Assembly (NCBI GenBank): GCA_002314435.1
Contig: DCFV01000229.1
Coordinates: 1-29,954, forward strand
Direction: 5' to 3'
DNA length: 29,954 nucleotides
From: Acidobacteriaceae bacterium UBA1795
Lineage (GTDB): Bacteria; Acidobacteriota; Terriglobia; Terriglobales; Acidobacteriaceae
Shown here: positions 1-7,289 of the stretch, piece after piece
Layout: each line of letters opens with the position of its first letter
Position numbering within the stretch: the first letter of the stretch is position 1
Position numbers and translations under genes: made by a program
Notes under the pieces: generated by a model
What the model saw: the letters and a program-made list of their open reading frames with translations, nothing else
Told to the model about the DNA's origin: nothing
Database searches by the model: none

Positions 1-156
1 GTCGAGATGCTCAAGGAGGACATGGAGGTTCTCGGACCGGTGCGTTCGCGCGAAGTCGCCGCGGCGCAACAGGAGATTCTCAATCTGGCGAGGCGCCTTG
101 AGGCCGACGGCAAGGTAATCCTGAAGCTCGAGACCGGCGACGAGATGCTGGCATGA
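1..156 (+). CDS. fliG: Flagellar motor switch protein FliG, C-terminal fragment (5' truncated by window)
   Basis: The reading frame is open from base 1 and ends with TGA at 154-156, giving the last 51 residues of a protein that begins outside the window. The tail contains EDMEVLGPVRSREVAAAQQE and then LARRLEADGKVIL. This matches the end of the FliG C-terminal domain, where an acidic-residue helix and the LGPVR segment are followed by a helix that contacts MotA. FliG is the C-ring protein that converts stator torque into rotation and sets switching. The next real gene is fliH, the usual order fliF-fliG-fliH-fliI-fliJ. The family assignment is firm; nothing can be said about the missing N-terminal part. 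Confidence 0.9.
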   Translation, partial: VEMLKEDMEVLGPVRSREVAAAQQEILNLARRLEADGKVILKLETGDEMLA

Positions 157-215
157 AACTACATGTGAAGCCGGAACAGACTGGCGTCTGCATCCAGGCT
201 GGAGTTGCGCAATGA
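153..215 (+). CDS. 20-codon mini-ORF linking fliG to fliH by ATGA overlaps
   Basis: An ATG at 153 overlaps the fliG stop as ATGA. The frame runs for 20 codons (MKLHVKPEQTGVCIQAGVAQ) and stops with TGA at 213-215, which overlaps the fliH ATG at 212 as another ATGA. Both ends therefore look like translational coupling points. No convincing Shine-Dalgarno sequence precedes 153, while GGAG at 201-204 sits well placed for fliH at 212. It could be a short coupling ORF that keeps ribosomes on the transcript across the gap, or simply chance. No function is claimed for the peptide. Confidence 0.3.
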   Translation: MKLHVKPEQTGVCIQAGVAQ

Positions 216-967
216 TGGGCGAAGCGGTCAGGACCTTCGAGGTCTTTCAATACGAGGACAGTGGAAATGTGCAAGTCGCAGCGTGGGCGGGATTCGATGA
301 GGCGGAGATGTGCGCTGATCCGTCATCAGGCAAGGCTGGAATTGCAGCTTGCAACAGCGAACCTCCGCGTCAGGAGCTGGAAGACAAATTAACCGAAGAA
401 GTTCGCCGAAGCTTTGAAGCCGGCCGCGAGCGTGGTCTTCAGGATGGTCGTCTAGTTGAGCGCGAAGCGCTTGCCGCCACGCGGCTGGCCGAGGAGTCAC
501 GTCACAACGCGCAGGTGGCTGAACTGGTGCAGCGCTTCGCCGAAGACGGTGAGCGCTATCTGCACTCCATTGAGCATGAAGTGGTAAGGCTGGCCCTGGC
601 TGTGGCAGCACGCATCCTGCGCCGTGAGGCACAGATGGACCCGTTGCTGCTGACCGGAGCGGTGCGCGTGGCCTTGGGACAGCTGTCCAGCAACACGGAA
701 GTGCGGTTGCGCGTGCCAGCCGGCGAACTCTACCTTTGGCGAGAAGCGATTGCTCATCTGCCCAACTTGAACGTCAAGCCGTTGGTCGAGGCCGGCGAGG
801 GTATGCGCATGGGCGACTGCCTGATCGAGACCAGCGTGGGCACAGTGGACCTTGGCATCCGCTGCCAGCTTGCCGAGATAGAGCGGGGGTTCTTTGACCG
901 CGCAGGACAGCATTCCACCGCGCCGCCAGCCGTCACACCTTCCGCGCAACCCGAGGTGCACGCGTGA
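212..967 (+). CDS. fliH: Flagellar assembly protein FliH
   Basis: This is a 251-residue protein placed exactly between fliG and fliI. FliH is the cytoplasmic regulator and peripheral stalk of the flagellar export ATPase; it dimerises, binds FliI and brings it to the export gate. The sequence shows a variable N-terminus, then a long charged helical part (about residues 50-110, LEDKLTEEVRRSFEAGRERG followed by many Glu, Arg and Ala), which fits the FliH coiled coil. The C-terminal globular part has VRLALAVAARILRREAQMDP and VGTVDLGIRCQLAEIERGFF, typical of the FliH/HrpE family. The ATG at 212 is preceded by GGAG seven bases upstream; a second ATG follows at 215. The end overlaps the fliI GTG by four bases, so the two are translationally coupled. 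Confidence 0.9.
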   Translation: MMGEAVRTFEVFQYEDSGNVQVAAWAGFDEAEMCADPSSGKAGIAACNSEPPRQELEDKLTEEVRRSFEAGRERGLQDGRLVEREALAATRLAEESRHNAQVAELVQRFAEDGERYLHSIEHEVVRLALAVAARILRREAQMDPLLLTGAVRVALGQLSSNTEVRLRVPAGELYLWREAIAHLPNLNVKPLVEAGEGMRMGDCLIETSVGTVDLGIRCQLAEIERGFFDRAGQHSTAPPAVTPSAQPEVHA

Positions 968-2277
968 CCCAGTTGCTCGGGCAATATTTCACGCGCCTGC
1001 AGCGAACCCAGCCCTGGCGCTGGCGCGGGCAGGTGGCCGAGTCGGTAGGCCAGACCATCGAGTCCTCTGGCCCACTGGCTTCTGTTGGCGAGTGCTGTGA
1101 AATCGTCGACCGCTCTGGCACAGTACACCCCGCCGAGGTAATTGGCTTTCGCGGCCCTAATGTTCTTTCCATGCCGGTCGAATCCACAGAAGGCATTCGC
1201 TTCGGCGATACCGTGGCAGCGCTTGGTGTGCATCCGCAGATCGAAGTGGGCCCGGGGCTGATGGGGCGTGTACTCGATGCTGATGGCGTGGCGATCGACG
1301 GTGGCCGGATGCCGGCGGCTGCTGAGACTGTATCGCTCGACGGCGCGGTACGCTCGCCGCTCGACCGGGTACCCATTCGCACGCCGCTCGGCACAGGCAT
1401 CCGCGCGCTGGATGCGATGCTGACCGTGGGCCGCGGGCAGCGCGTGGGCATCTTCGGCGGTTCAGGCGTAGGGAAGAGCACGCTGATCGGCATGATGACT
1501 CGCAATACCGAGGCCGATGTAACCGTAGTCGGCTTGGTGGGTGAGCGCGGCCGCGAGGTTAACGAGTTCCTCGAAGACGCGCTTGGAGAAGAAGGCCGCA
1601 GACGCTCAGTCGTACTGGTTTCCACCTCTGACCAATCGCCTCTGATGCGCATGCGCGCCGCTCTGGCAGCGACCACTGTAGCCGAATACTTTGCCGAACA
1701 GGGCAAGCATGTGCTGCTGGTGCTCGACTCGCTCACGCGCTTCGCGATGGCCGCGCGTGAAATCGGTCTTGCTGCCGGCGAGCCGCCAACTGCCAAGGGC
1801 TACACGCCCTCTGTGTTTACGCGGCTGGCCAAGCTGGTCGAACGCACAGGCAGCTTCCGCTCCGGATCAATCACCGCCTTCTATACCGTGCTCATGGAGG
1901 GCGACGATCAGCAGGACCCGCTCGTCGACGCCGTGCGCTCGCTACTCGACGGGCACGTGGTGCTTTCACGGTCTTTGGCTGCCGAGGGTTGGTATCCGCC
2001 CATCCAGATCCTTGACTCGATAAGCCGTCTGATGCCCGCCGTGGCCGGCCCAGAACACTGCGAGCAGGCCGCCCTGCTGCGCCGACTGATGGCAGTCTAT
2101 GCGCACTCCGAGGATCTCGTGCGCATTGGGGCCTACAAGGCAGGCTCCGACCCCGATCTGGATCGAGCCCTGCGCGCCCGGAATGCTTTACGTGCCTTCC
2201 TTACACAGGCCGCGTCCGAGCAAGTTTGCTTCAACGAGTGCCTGCAGCACCTCGCGGCGCTGGCTGCCGAGGTATAA
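964..2277 (+). CDS. fliI: Flagellum-specific ATPase FliI
   Basis: A 437-residue protein of normal length for FliI, the hexameric ATPase that energises unloading of flagellar export substrates at the base of the type III export apparatus. It has an N-terminal beta-barrel region (1-90), then the RecA-like core with Walker A GGSGVGKST at about 165-173, the VGLVGERGREVNEFLEDALG block, a Walker B region HVLLVLDSLTRFAMAAREIG, and the FliI/YscN signature HVVLSRSLAAEGWYPPIQIL near the C-terminal domain. Start is GTG at 964, overlapping the fliH stop (GTGA). FliJ follows after three bases. The family could be confused with the beta subunit of F-type ATPase or a type III secretion ATPase, but the flagellar neighbours settle it. 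Confidence 0.98.
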   Translation: MTQLLGQYFTRLQRTQPWRWRGQVAESVGQTIESSGPLASVGECCEIVDRSGTVHPAEVIGFRGPNVLSMPVESTEGIRFGDTVAALGVHPQIEVGPGLMGRVLDADGVAIDGGRMPAAAETVSLDGAVRSPLDRVPIRTPLGTGIRALDAMLTVGRGQRVGIFGGSGVGKSTLIGMMTRNTEADVTVVGLVGERGREVNEFLEDALGEEGRRRSVVLVSTSDQSPLMRMRAALAATTVAEYFAEQGKHVLLVLDSLTRFAMAAREIGLAAGEPPTAKGYTPSVFTRLAKLVERTGSFRSGSITAFYTVLMEGDDQQDPLVDAVRSLLDGHVVLSRSLAAEGWYPPIQILDSISRLMPAVAGPEHCEQAALLRRLMAVYAHSEDLVRIGAYKAGSDPDLDRALRARNALRAFLTQAASEQVCFNECLQHLAALAAEV

Positions 2278-2280
2278 GCC

Positions 2281-2721
2281 GTGCCGGTATCCCGCGCACT
2301 TCGACGCCTTCTACGGGTACGACAGCTTGAAGAGGACCAACGCCGTGCAGCACTCGAATCTGCGATTGGCGATCTGCATCGCCTTGAGGAGGCCCTGGCC
2401 TGCAACCAACAACGCGAACGGCTGGGGCGGGAGTTGGTCTCAGCAAGTTGCCGCACGGGCAAGCTTGTTGACCGAATTGCGGGCATCGTAGAGTCCTATA
2501 TTGCATTGCGACAGGCTAGTCTGCTGGAAAATAAGATCGTCAACGCGAGCGAAAGCGTGAGCGAGATGCGCGAGGTCTATCTTTCCACCCGCGTCGATCG
2601 CCGCCAGGCTGAGACTGTGATCGAGGAGACTGAGTCTCGCGACGAACTCGAAGCAGCACGCCACAGCCAGCAGGACATGGACGACTGGCACCGCACACGC
2701 AGACAGCGCCGAATCACCTGA
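2281..2721 (+). CDS. fliJ: Flagellar export protein FliJ
   Basis: A 146-residue, highly charged, almost wholly helical protein that starts with GTG three bases after fliI. It is rich in Arg, Glu, Gln and Ala with heptad-like spacing (RALRRLLRVRQLEEDQRRAA, then LVDRIAGIVESYIALRQASL), as expected for the antiparallel coiled coil of FliJ. FliJ acts as the central stalk of the FliI hexamer and links ATPase to export gate. FliJ is poorly conserved at sequence level, so the call rests on length, helical composition and position after fliI. Its C-terminal end (DDWHRTRRQRRIT) is basic. It closes the fliHIJ transcription block; 91 bases separate it from fliK. Confidence 0.8.
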   Translation: MPVSRALRRLLRVRQLEEDQRRAALESAIGDLHRLEEALACNQQRERLGRELVSASCRTGKLVDRIAGIVESYIALRQASLLENKIVNASESVSEMREVYLSTRVDRRQAETVIEETESRDELEAARHSQQDMDDWHRTRRQRRIT

Positions 2722-2783
2722 GGCTGCTGCGATACAACTGCGCGTCTCAGTCTGACAAATCTTTAACGTTCCCCGCTTTGGCT

Positions 2784-2800
2784 TTGGCAATTGAGCTGCA
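2784..2800 (+). promoter_or_regulatory. Sigma54-like -24/-12 element before fliK
   Basis: TTTGGCAATTGAGCTGCA has GG at 2786-2787 and GC at 2798-2799 separated by exactly ten bases, the defining spacing of a sigma54 promoter, and resembles TTGGCAC-N4-TTGCA. Hook-stage flagellar genes are sigma54-dependent in many bacteria. A problem is that transcription from it would begin about 12 bases downstream, almost on the fliK ATG at 2813, so the mRNA would be leaderless. The upstream fliHIJ transcript may read through as well. Confidence 0.35.
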
Positions 2801-2812
2801 TGTATTTCCCGT

Positions 2813-4678
2813 ATGACAATGGCAGCCACAATCGCACCGATCGCACCTGTGGCGAATAGTGGACAGGAAATTGGTCCAACTGCGACTGCGCAATTGAGTC
2901 TCTCAACAAGTCTCGCGTCCGGGCAGGTGAGGACTGCCACCGAAGGAGCGAACGCGGTTTCCGAAGCGACGCAGGCAGAAGGTTCTTCCCCAGCGGCCGA
3001 ACAGAGCTCAAGCGCCACCACTTCGACTTCTGATCAAAGTGCATCTGCAACATGGAAGGAACTGTTGGCCTCGATGGGCATGAACACGCGGGAAAGCACG
3101 GCCGCGAAGTCTATGTACGGCAATCATGAGGCAGTGGTAACAGTCCAAGTCGTCGCAACAGTCGCCGGGTCAGTTTTGCCCTTGGTGGCATCAACCAAAG
3201 AGATCGACCGGCCTGCGCGATCTGTGCCATCGAGCACCACGCTGCACGATGTCTCGTTATCGTCCCCTTCGAAAAGCACAAAGAAGACGTCGCCTTCGAC
3301 CAAGGAAGCAGCTGACGCTCTCAGACAGGTGCAGATTGCCAACCCACCGACCGTCTCCAATGATGCGGCTCAATCTCAGGCAGCAAGCCTAGCTACCGCA
3401 TTCACGGTCGCTCCCGTCACGGCAACGCCGTCTTCAGATGCAGCCGACAAGATGTCCGCCTCTCCCAGAAAGAGCGTGATCGCTGGCGACGCGCAGGGAA
3501 CCCCAGCGAATGCGGCCTTCATAACAATAGCGGCATCAAAGACAGGCGCCATCTTCAAATTGGCCAACGCGCAAGCGACGACGCCTTCCTTGCAATCCGC
3601 TCATCGTCTTGAGCAGAGCGCACCTACACCAACGCCTTCTGCGACGCAGTCAGTCGAAGCTATTTCCGACGCTGCACAACACTCGTCTTCCGCGGCAACA
3701 TCTGCATCGGGGGATGCCGAAGACACAGCTGGCACACAAACGATTTCAAATGCCCCTTCTGCACTGGCCGCAATGGGATCGCAGGGACTGATTTCTAAGC
3801 CTGTGTTAGCTGCCCCGACGTCGAGCACCTATTCTTCTACGAACGTACCCTCTTCCTCATCAGTGGTCCCTGCACAGACGGGAACCCGTTCAGCCGGTCT
3901 CACTGTCGATGCTGCTTTTGACGCAGACACAACGACTGCAGGCGCGGCCATCACACCGGCATTGTCACCCACCGGAAAGGCAACCACTGCCCTGACGGCA
4001 CGCACTAACAGCGAGCGTACAAACTCGATGCAAGCTGTGCATCTGACGAACGCTGCTCCCGGCTCAATCCAGCAGGAAGGCTCGACGACTGGCGTTGTCC
4101 GCGACGCCGGTGCCAATTCCGCGCCCTTCGCTACAGATACAGACGGGGCAACCACTTCGCCGGCCAGCGACACTGGCGCCAGTGCCGCCCATGCGACATT
4201 TACCGCTCTGGATTCGGGTTCACTCAGCAATACGCCGACATGGATTCACGCCAATGCCCGTTCCGCCGAGGCCGGCTACCAGGACCCCACGCTCGGTTGG
4301 GTTGGCGTGCGTGCGCAGCAGGATGCCAGAGGTGTCCACGCCATCGTGTTGCCCGTATCGCAAGACGCGGCGCAGGAACTGGGAACCCATTTGGCTGGGC
4401 TGAACATGCATCTGGCTGAGCACAACACACCGGTCTCTTCGGTCTCAGTAGCCTCGCCGGAGGGGGCCTCCACCGGTCTTGCCATGGGTCCAGACCGTCA
4501 ATCTCGATCAGGGCAGCATCACGGCCAAGACGCATTCGATGGCACCGCTACAGGATCGATGTTGCCGGCATCCGCCATCAATGCGGGGGCTTCCGACCGT
4601 GTATCGAGCTGGAACATCGAGCCTCCGTCAACGGGTCCTGATGGCTCGGGGGGAACCTACATTTCGGTCATGGCATAG
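2813..4678 (+). CDS. fliK: Flagellar hook-length control protein FliK
   Basis: A 621-residue protein dominated by Ala, Ser, Thr and Pro. The first 470 residues are low complexity with no fixed fold evident, as expected for the extended ruler part of FliK, which is secreted to measure the hook. The C-terminal 150 residues are more ordered and carry the FliK substrate-switch region: LGWVGVRAQQDARGVHAIVL followed by AAQELGTHLAGLNMHLAEHN and a short valine-rich strand. That layout fits the Flg_hook domain that binds FlhB and switches export from hook to filament subunits. The ATG at 2813 has no clear ribosome binding site; the ATG at 2819 is an alternative. flgD and flgE follow directly, which supports the call. 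Confidence 0.8.
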   Translation: MTMAATIAPIAPVANSGQEIGPTATAQLSLSTSLASGQVRTATEGANAVSEATQAEGSSPAAEQSSSATTSTSDQSASATWKELLASMGMNTRESTAAKSMYGNHEAVVTVQVVATVAGSVLPLVASTKEIDRPARSVPSSTTLHDVSLSSPSKSTKKTSPSTKEAADALRQVQIANPPTVSNDAAQSQAASLATAFTVAPVTATPSSDAADKMSASPRKSVIAGDAQGTPANAAFITIAASKTGAIFKLANAQATTPSLQSAHRLEQSAPTPTPSATQSVEAISDAAQHSSSAATSASGDAEDTAGTQTISNAPSALAAMGSQGLISKPVLAAPTSSTYSSTNVPSSSSVVPAQTGTRSAGLTVDAAFDADTTTAGAAITPALSPTGKATTALTARTNSERTNSMQAVHLTNAAPGSIQQEGSTTGVVRDAGANSAPFATDTDGATTSPASDTGASAAHATFTALDSGSLSNTPTWIHANARSAEAGYQDPTLGWVGVRAQQDARGVHAIVLPVSQDAAQELGTHLAGLNMHLAEHNTPVSSVSVASPEGASTGLAMGPDRQSRSGQHHGQDAFDGTATGSMLPASAINAGASDRVSSWNIEPPSTGPDGSGGTYISVMA

Positions 4679-4752
4679 GCATGCGGAAGACCGTTGCTGG
4701 CTCGTTTTTATCTTCGTTGAATTCACATAGGCGCAAGGCACAGGGAGGGGAA

Positions 4753-5247
4753 ATGGCAACAACAACAGGCATCTGGAACAGTACAACCACAGGGCAGGCG
4801 ACGCAGCTCTCTCAGGCAGCCAGCAGCACGCCAACGAGCGCGAGCACCAGTTCTACCTCAACCAGTAATTCGAACAGCGGTTCGGCAACCATCTCGGCCA
4901 ATGACTTTCTAACTCTTCTTGTAACCGAGATGCAGAATCAGGACCCTACATCCACCACCGACCCGAACGAGTACATCAACCAGCTGGTCAACGTAAACAG
5001 CCTGGAACAGCTGATTTCAATCAACCAGACCTTAGCCGATTCGGCGAGTTCGTCGACCGCCTCGACTACCTCCGGCAGCTCCTCGCAATCCACTGTGACC
5101 GGTGCGCAGAGCAGTGCTGTGCGTGGAGCTTCCAGCCTGACGACCAGCCAAAGTGCCGCGAGCCAAACAACATCCGGCAAACTGAGCCTTCCTGCTGTAG
5201 GCTCTGCGGCCGACCGCGTAGCACACGCGCTCACCGCGAAACGCTAG
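4753..5247 (+). CDS. flgD: Flagellar hook cap / scaffold protein FlgD (short form)
   Basis: The conserved N-terminal FlgD segment is clear: SANDFLTLLVTEMQNQDPTS followed by DPNEYINQLVNVNSLEQLIS. FlgD forms the cap that lets hook subunits polymerise at the distal end. The start is taken at 4753 because AGGGAGGGG lies directly upstream (4742-4750); the frame is open further upstream to 4681 but those codons resemble no FlgD. The protein is then 164 residues, against about 220-230 in enterobacteria. The C-terminal third is a Ser/Thr/Ala linker with no sign of the Tudor-like and FnIII-like domains, so this is a short FlgD. It sits between fliK and flgE. Confidence 0.88.
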   Translation: MATTTGIWNSTTTGQATQLSQAASSTPTSASTSSTSTSNSNSGSATISANDFLTLLVTEMQNQDPTSTTDPNEYINQLVNVNSLEQLISINQTLADSASSSTASTTSGSSSQSTVTGAQSSAVRGASSLTTSQSAASQTTSGKLSLPAVGSAADRVAHALTAKR

Positions 5248-5266
5248 TACGCAGTCTGTCTAGGCC

Positions 5267-5313
5267 CTCGCACCCGACAGGAGTGCGGGTTCTGCACGCC
5301 GGCCAGTGTGGCC
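5267..5313 (+). promoter_or_regulatory. Two adjacent hairpins between flgD and flgE
   Basis: Two stem-loops lie in the 110-base flgD-flgE gap. The first pairs CTCGCAC (5267-5273) with GTGCGGG (5283-5289), including one T-G wobble, around a nine-base loop. The second pairs GGCCA (5301-5305) with TGGCC (5309-5313) around GTG. Neither is followed by a strong T-run. They may be a weak terminator, or an mRNA processing or stability element that lets abundant hook protein be made separately from flgD. Confidence 0.3.
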
Positions 5314-5357
5314 TGCTCTTACCGACAAATACACGCATACACAAGAGGAGCCTTCTG

Positions 5358-6635
5358 ATGGCAAGCTTTTCCATTCCGCTGACCGGCCTCAATGCCGACT
5401 CCACTGCACTCAACACGATTGCCAACAACCTGACCAACATGAGCACCACGGCCTACAAGGCCCAGACCACTCAATTCGCCGATCTGTTCTACCAACAGAT
5501 TGGCTCGGCCGGATCGGGCGATCCGATTCAGGTCGGTGCCGGCGTTAAGGTGGCCACTAACGAAACGGATTTTTCGCGGGGACCAATCAGCTCAACTGGA
5601 ACCGATACGGACGTGGCCATCGACGGCAACGGCTTCTTTGTCATGGACAGCGGCAACGGAGCGTACGAGTACACGAGGGCCGGGAACTTCTCCCTCACTT
5701 CCACGGGTTCACTCGTCTCTGCCAACGGCCTAAACGTGATGGGCTACCCCGCCGTGAATGGCGTGGTCAACACCAATGCCGCCCTTACGGGTATCACCAT
5801 TCCGGTCGGCCAGGTGCAGCAGCCACAGGCCACCACATCGTTCAGCATGACAGCCAACCTCAACGCCGCGGCGACCACCGGCACCGCCTTTCCCGGACAG
5901 GCGACGATCTATGATTCGCTCGGCGAGCCGCATGTGGTCACGGTGACCTACACACAGACTGCTGCCAACACGTGGGACTACTCGGCAGCTCTGCCCGCGT
6001 CCGACTTCAGCGCCGGCGTCTCCACTCCCATCACTGGTACACTCTCCTTCGACTCCAGCGGCAAGCTGACGTCGGTGACCACCAGCGGCGTCACCTCCAC
6101 GGTTGGCACAGGTGCGGGCGATGTCTCATCGATTCCCCTCAGCTTTACCGGGCTTTCGGACGGTGCCGCAGACCTGAACCTCAACTGGAACCTGCTCGGA
6201 TCAAGCAATACGCCCACCATCGGCCAGGTGGATGCCACCTCTGCCGTTTCCTCAACCAATCAGGATGGTTACGCCGCCGGTCAGTATCAGACCTTCACCA
6301 TCGGCTCGGACGGCACCGTTACCGTTACCTACTCGAATGGCCAAGAACAGAATGTAGGTCAACTGGCACTGGCCAATATTTCCAACGAACAAGGACTCAA
6401 AAAGCTTGGTAATGGGGATTACGCTACGTCGCTGGCCAGCGGTACAGCCTCGATCGGCATCTCTGGATCAGCCGGTCTGGCCACGTTGCAGGACGGCGCG
6501 CTGGAGGGCTCGAACGTGAATATTTCGCAGGAGTTCTCTGACCTGATCGTTGCGCAACGCGCCTTTGAAGCTAGTTCGAAGGCTGTAACCACCTTCGACT
6601 CCGTCACGCAGGAAACCATCAACATGATCCGCTGA
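5358..6635 (+). CDS. flgE: Flagellar hook protein FlgE
   Basis: A 425-residue hook subunit. The N-terminus (FSIPLTGLNADSTALNTIAN then NLTNMSTTAYKAQTTQFADL) is the D0 rod-family motif of axial proteins, with the conserved Asn-Leu-Asn/Thr-Asn turn. The C-terminal D0 helix NVNISQEFSDLIVAQRAFEA with the final TFDSVTQETINMI is equally typical. Between these are the FlgE D1/D2 beta-rich domains, including TDVAIDGNGFFVMDSGNGAY and a Thr/Ser/Ala-rich middle. Length matches FlgE (about 400), not FlgG or FlgF (about 250). The ATG at 5358 is chosen because AAGAGGAG precedes it by eight bases; the frame is open to 5283 without hook-like sequence. It is the last flagellar gene in the window. Confidence 0.93.
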   Translation: MASFSIPLTGLNADSTALNTIANNLTNMSTTAYKAQTTQFADLFYQQIGSAGSGDPIQVGAGVKVATNETDFSRGPISSTGTDTDVAIDGNGFFVMDSGNGAYEYTRAGNFSLTSTGSLVSANGLNVMGYPAVNGVVNTNAALTGITIPVGQVQQPQATTSFSMTANLNAAATTGTAFPGQATIYDSLGEPHVVTVTYTQTAANTWDYSAALPASDFSAGVSTPITGTLSFDSSGKLTSVTTSGVTSTVGTGAGDVSSIPLSFTGLSDGAADLNLNWNLLGSSNTPTIGQVDATSAVSSTNQDGYAAGQYQTFTIGSDGTVTVTYSNGQEQNVGQLALANISNEQGLKKLGNGDYATSLASGTASIGISGSAGLATLQDGALEGSNVNISQEFSDLIVAQRAFEASSKAVTTFDSVTQETINMIR

Positions 6636-6666
6636 CCTGTCTCAATTTTGAGCGGTCCAAGCCAAT

Positions 6667-6697
6667 CCCTCGCCCATACTCTTTGCATGTGCGAGGG
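6667..6697 (+). terminator. Hairpin downstream of flgE
   Basis: CCCTCGC (6667-6673) pairs perfectly with GCGAGGG (6691-6697), and CAT/ATG can pair inside the loop. It lies 32 bases after the flgE stop, in the gap between convergent genes. No long T-run follows (GTTCCTGTTCC), so it is at best a non-classical terminator, possibly serving both strands. The rest of 6636-6854 holds nothing recognisable. Confidence 0.35.
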
Positions 6698-6854
6698 GTT
6701 CCTGTTCCAATTCGCCCAGGCCGTGCGGCACGCGGGCTGGAATCACGCAGCCGCCGACCATTCGTGGTCCGGTCACCGCATCATTCTCAACAGTACGATC
6801 CTCACTGGGGTTGCCACTTTGAAGGAGCTTAACCCGACCGCGCAGGAGAGCGAT

Positions 6855-7289
6855 TCAACGTGGTTTCACCTCAACAAACAATCCTTTGCCACGCACCAAC
6901 GCTCGCCCTGCGCTATCCCGAATTTCACCTTCTGTCCAGTGCTTGCGACCTTCACTGCGCACCAATCGGCCTTCCATGTGCAACTGCGAGCCCGACGGCA
7001 CAGGCAGTCGGTAGTCAACCTCTAAGTGGCGTGTCATCGCCGTCAGCCCCTGAGCGCGAACGGCCTTGCTCATCGCTTCGTCCAGCAGCGTAGCCAGAAT
7101 GCCGCCATGCAAGTACCCTGGCGGGCCTTCATAGAGATCGGAGACCTTCAGTGGGCAGACCACGGTTCCGTCCGGAGCAAGGAAGAACTGCAGTTGCAGT
7201 CCGCGCGGGTTGTTCTCACCGCAGCCAAAGCAGCGGTTCTGTGCGGAATGCGGCAGAGGCTTCAAATCCTCGTATTTTGTATCAGGCAT
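6855..7289 (-). CDS. PaaI/4HBT-type hotdog-fold acyl-CoA thioesterase
   Basis: A 144-residue protein with the layout of the PaaI-like hotdog thioesterases, which hydrolyse acyl-CoA or aryl-CoA thioesters in the cytoplasm. The central motif PGYLHGGILATLLDEAMSKA is the signature HGG-x8-DE segment, in which the Gly-Gly helix and the Asp/Glu on the long helix form the active site. Beta strands typical of the fold follow (TRHLEVDYRLPVPSGSQLHM). The N-terminus has a CFGCGENNPRGL element found in one PaaI subgroup. The start is set at 7289, with GGAAGG upstream; the frame extends to 7343 but inside the neighbouring gene. It overlaps the end of the dehydratase gene by eight bases, so both are probably one transcript. 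The substrate is unknown. Confidence 0.88.
   Translation of the reverse strand: MPDTKYEDLKPLPHSAQNRCFGCGENNPRGLQLQFFLAPDGTVVCPLKVSDLYEGPPGYLHGGILATLLDEAMSKAVRAQGLTAMTRHLEVDYRLPVPSGSQLHMEGRLVRSEGRKHWTEGEIRDSAGRALVRGKGLFVEVKPR

Noticed and set aside
933..1796. 287-codon minus-strand frame within fliI
   Set aside because: Shadow of a strongly conserved ATPase gene; composition is Ser/Arg/Pro-rich with no family match.
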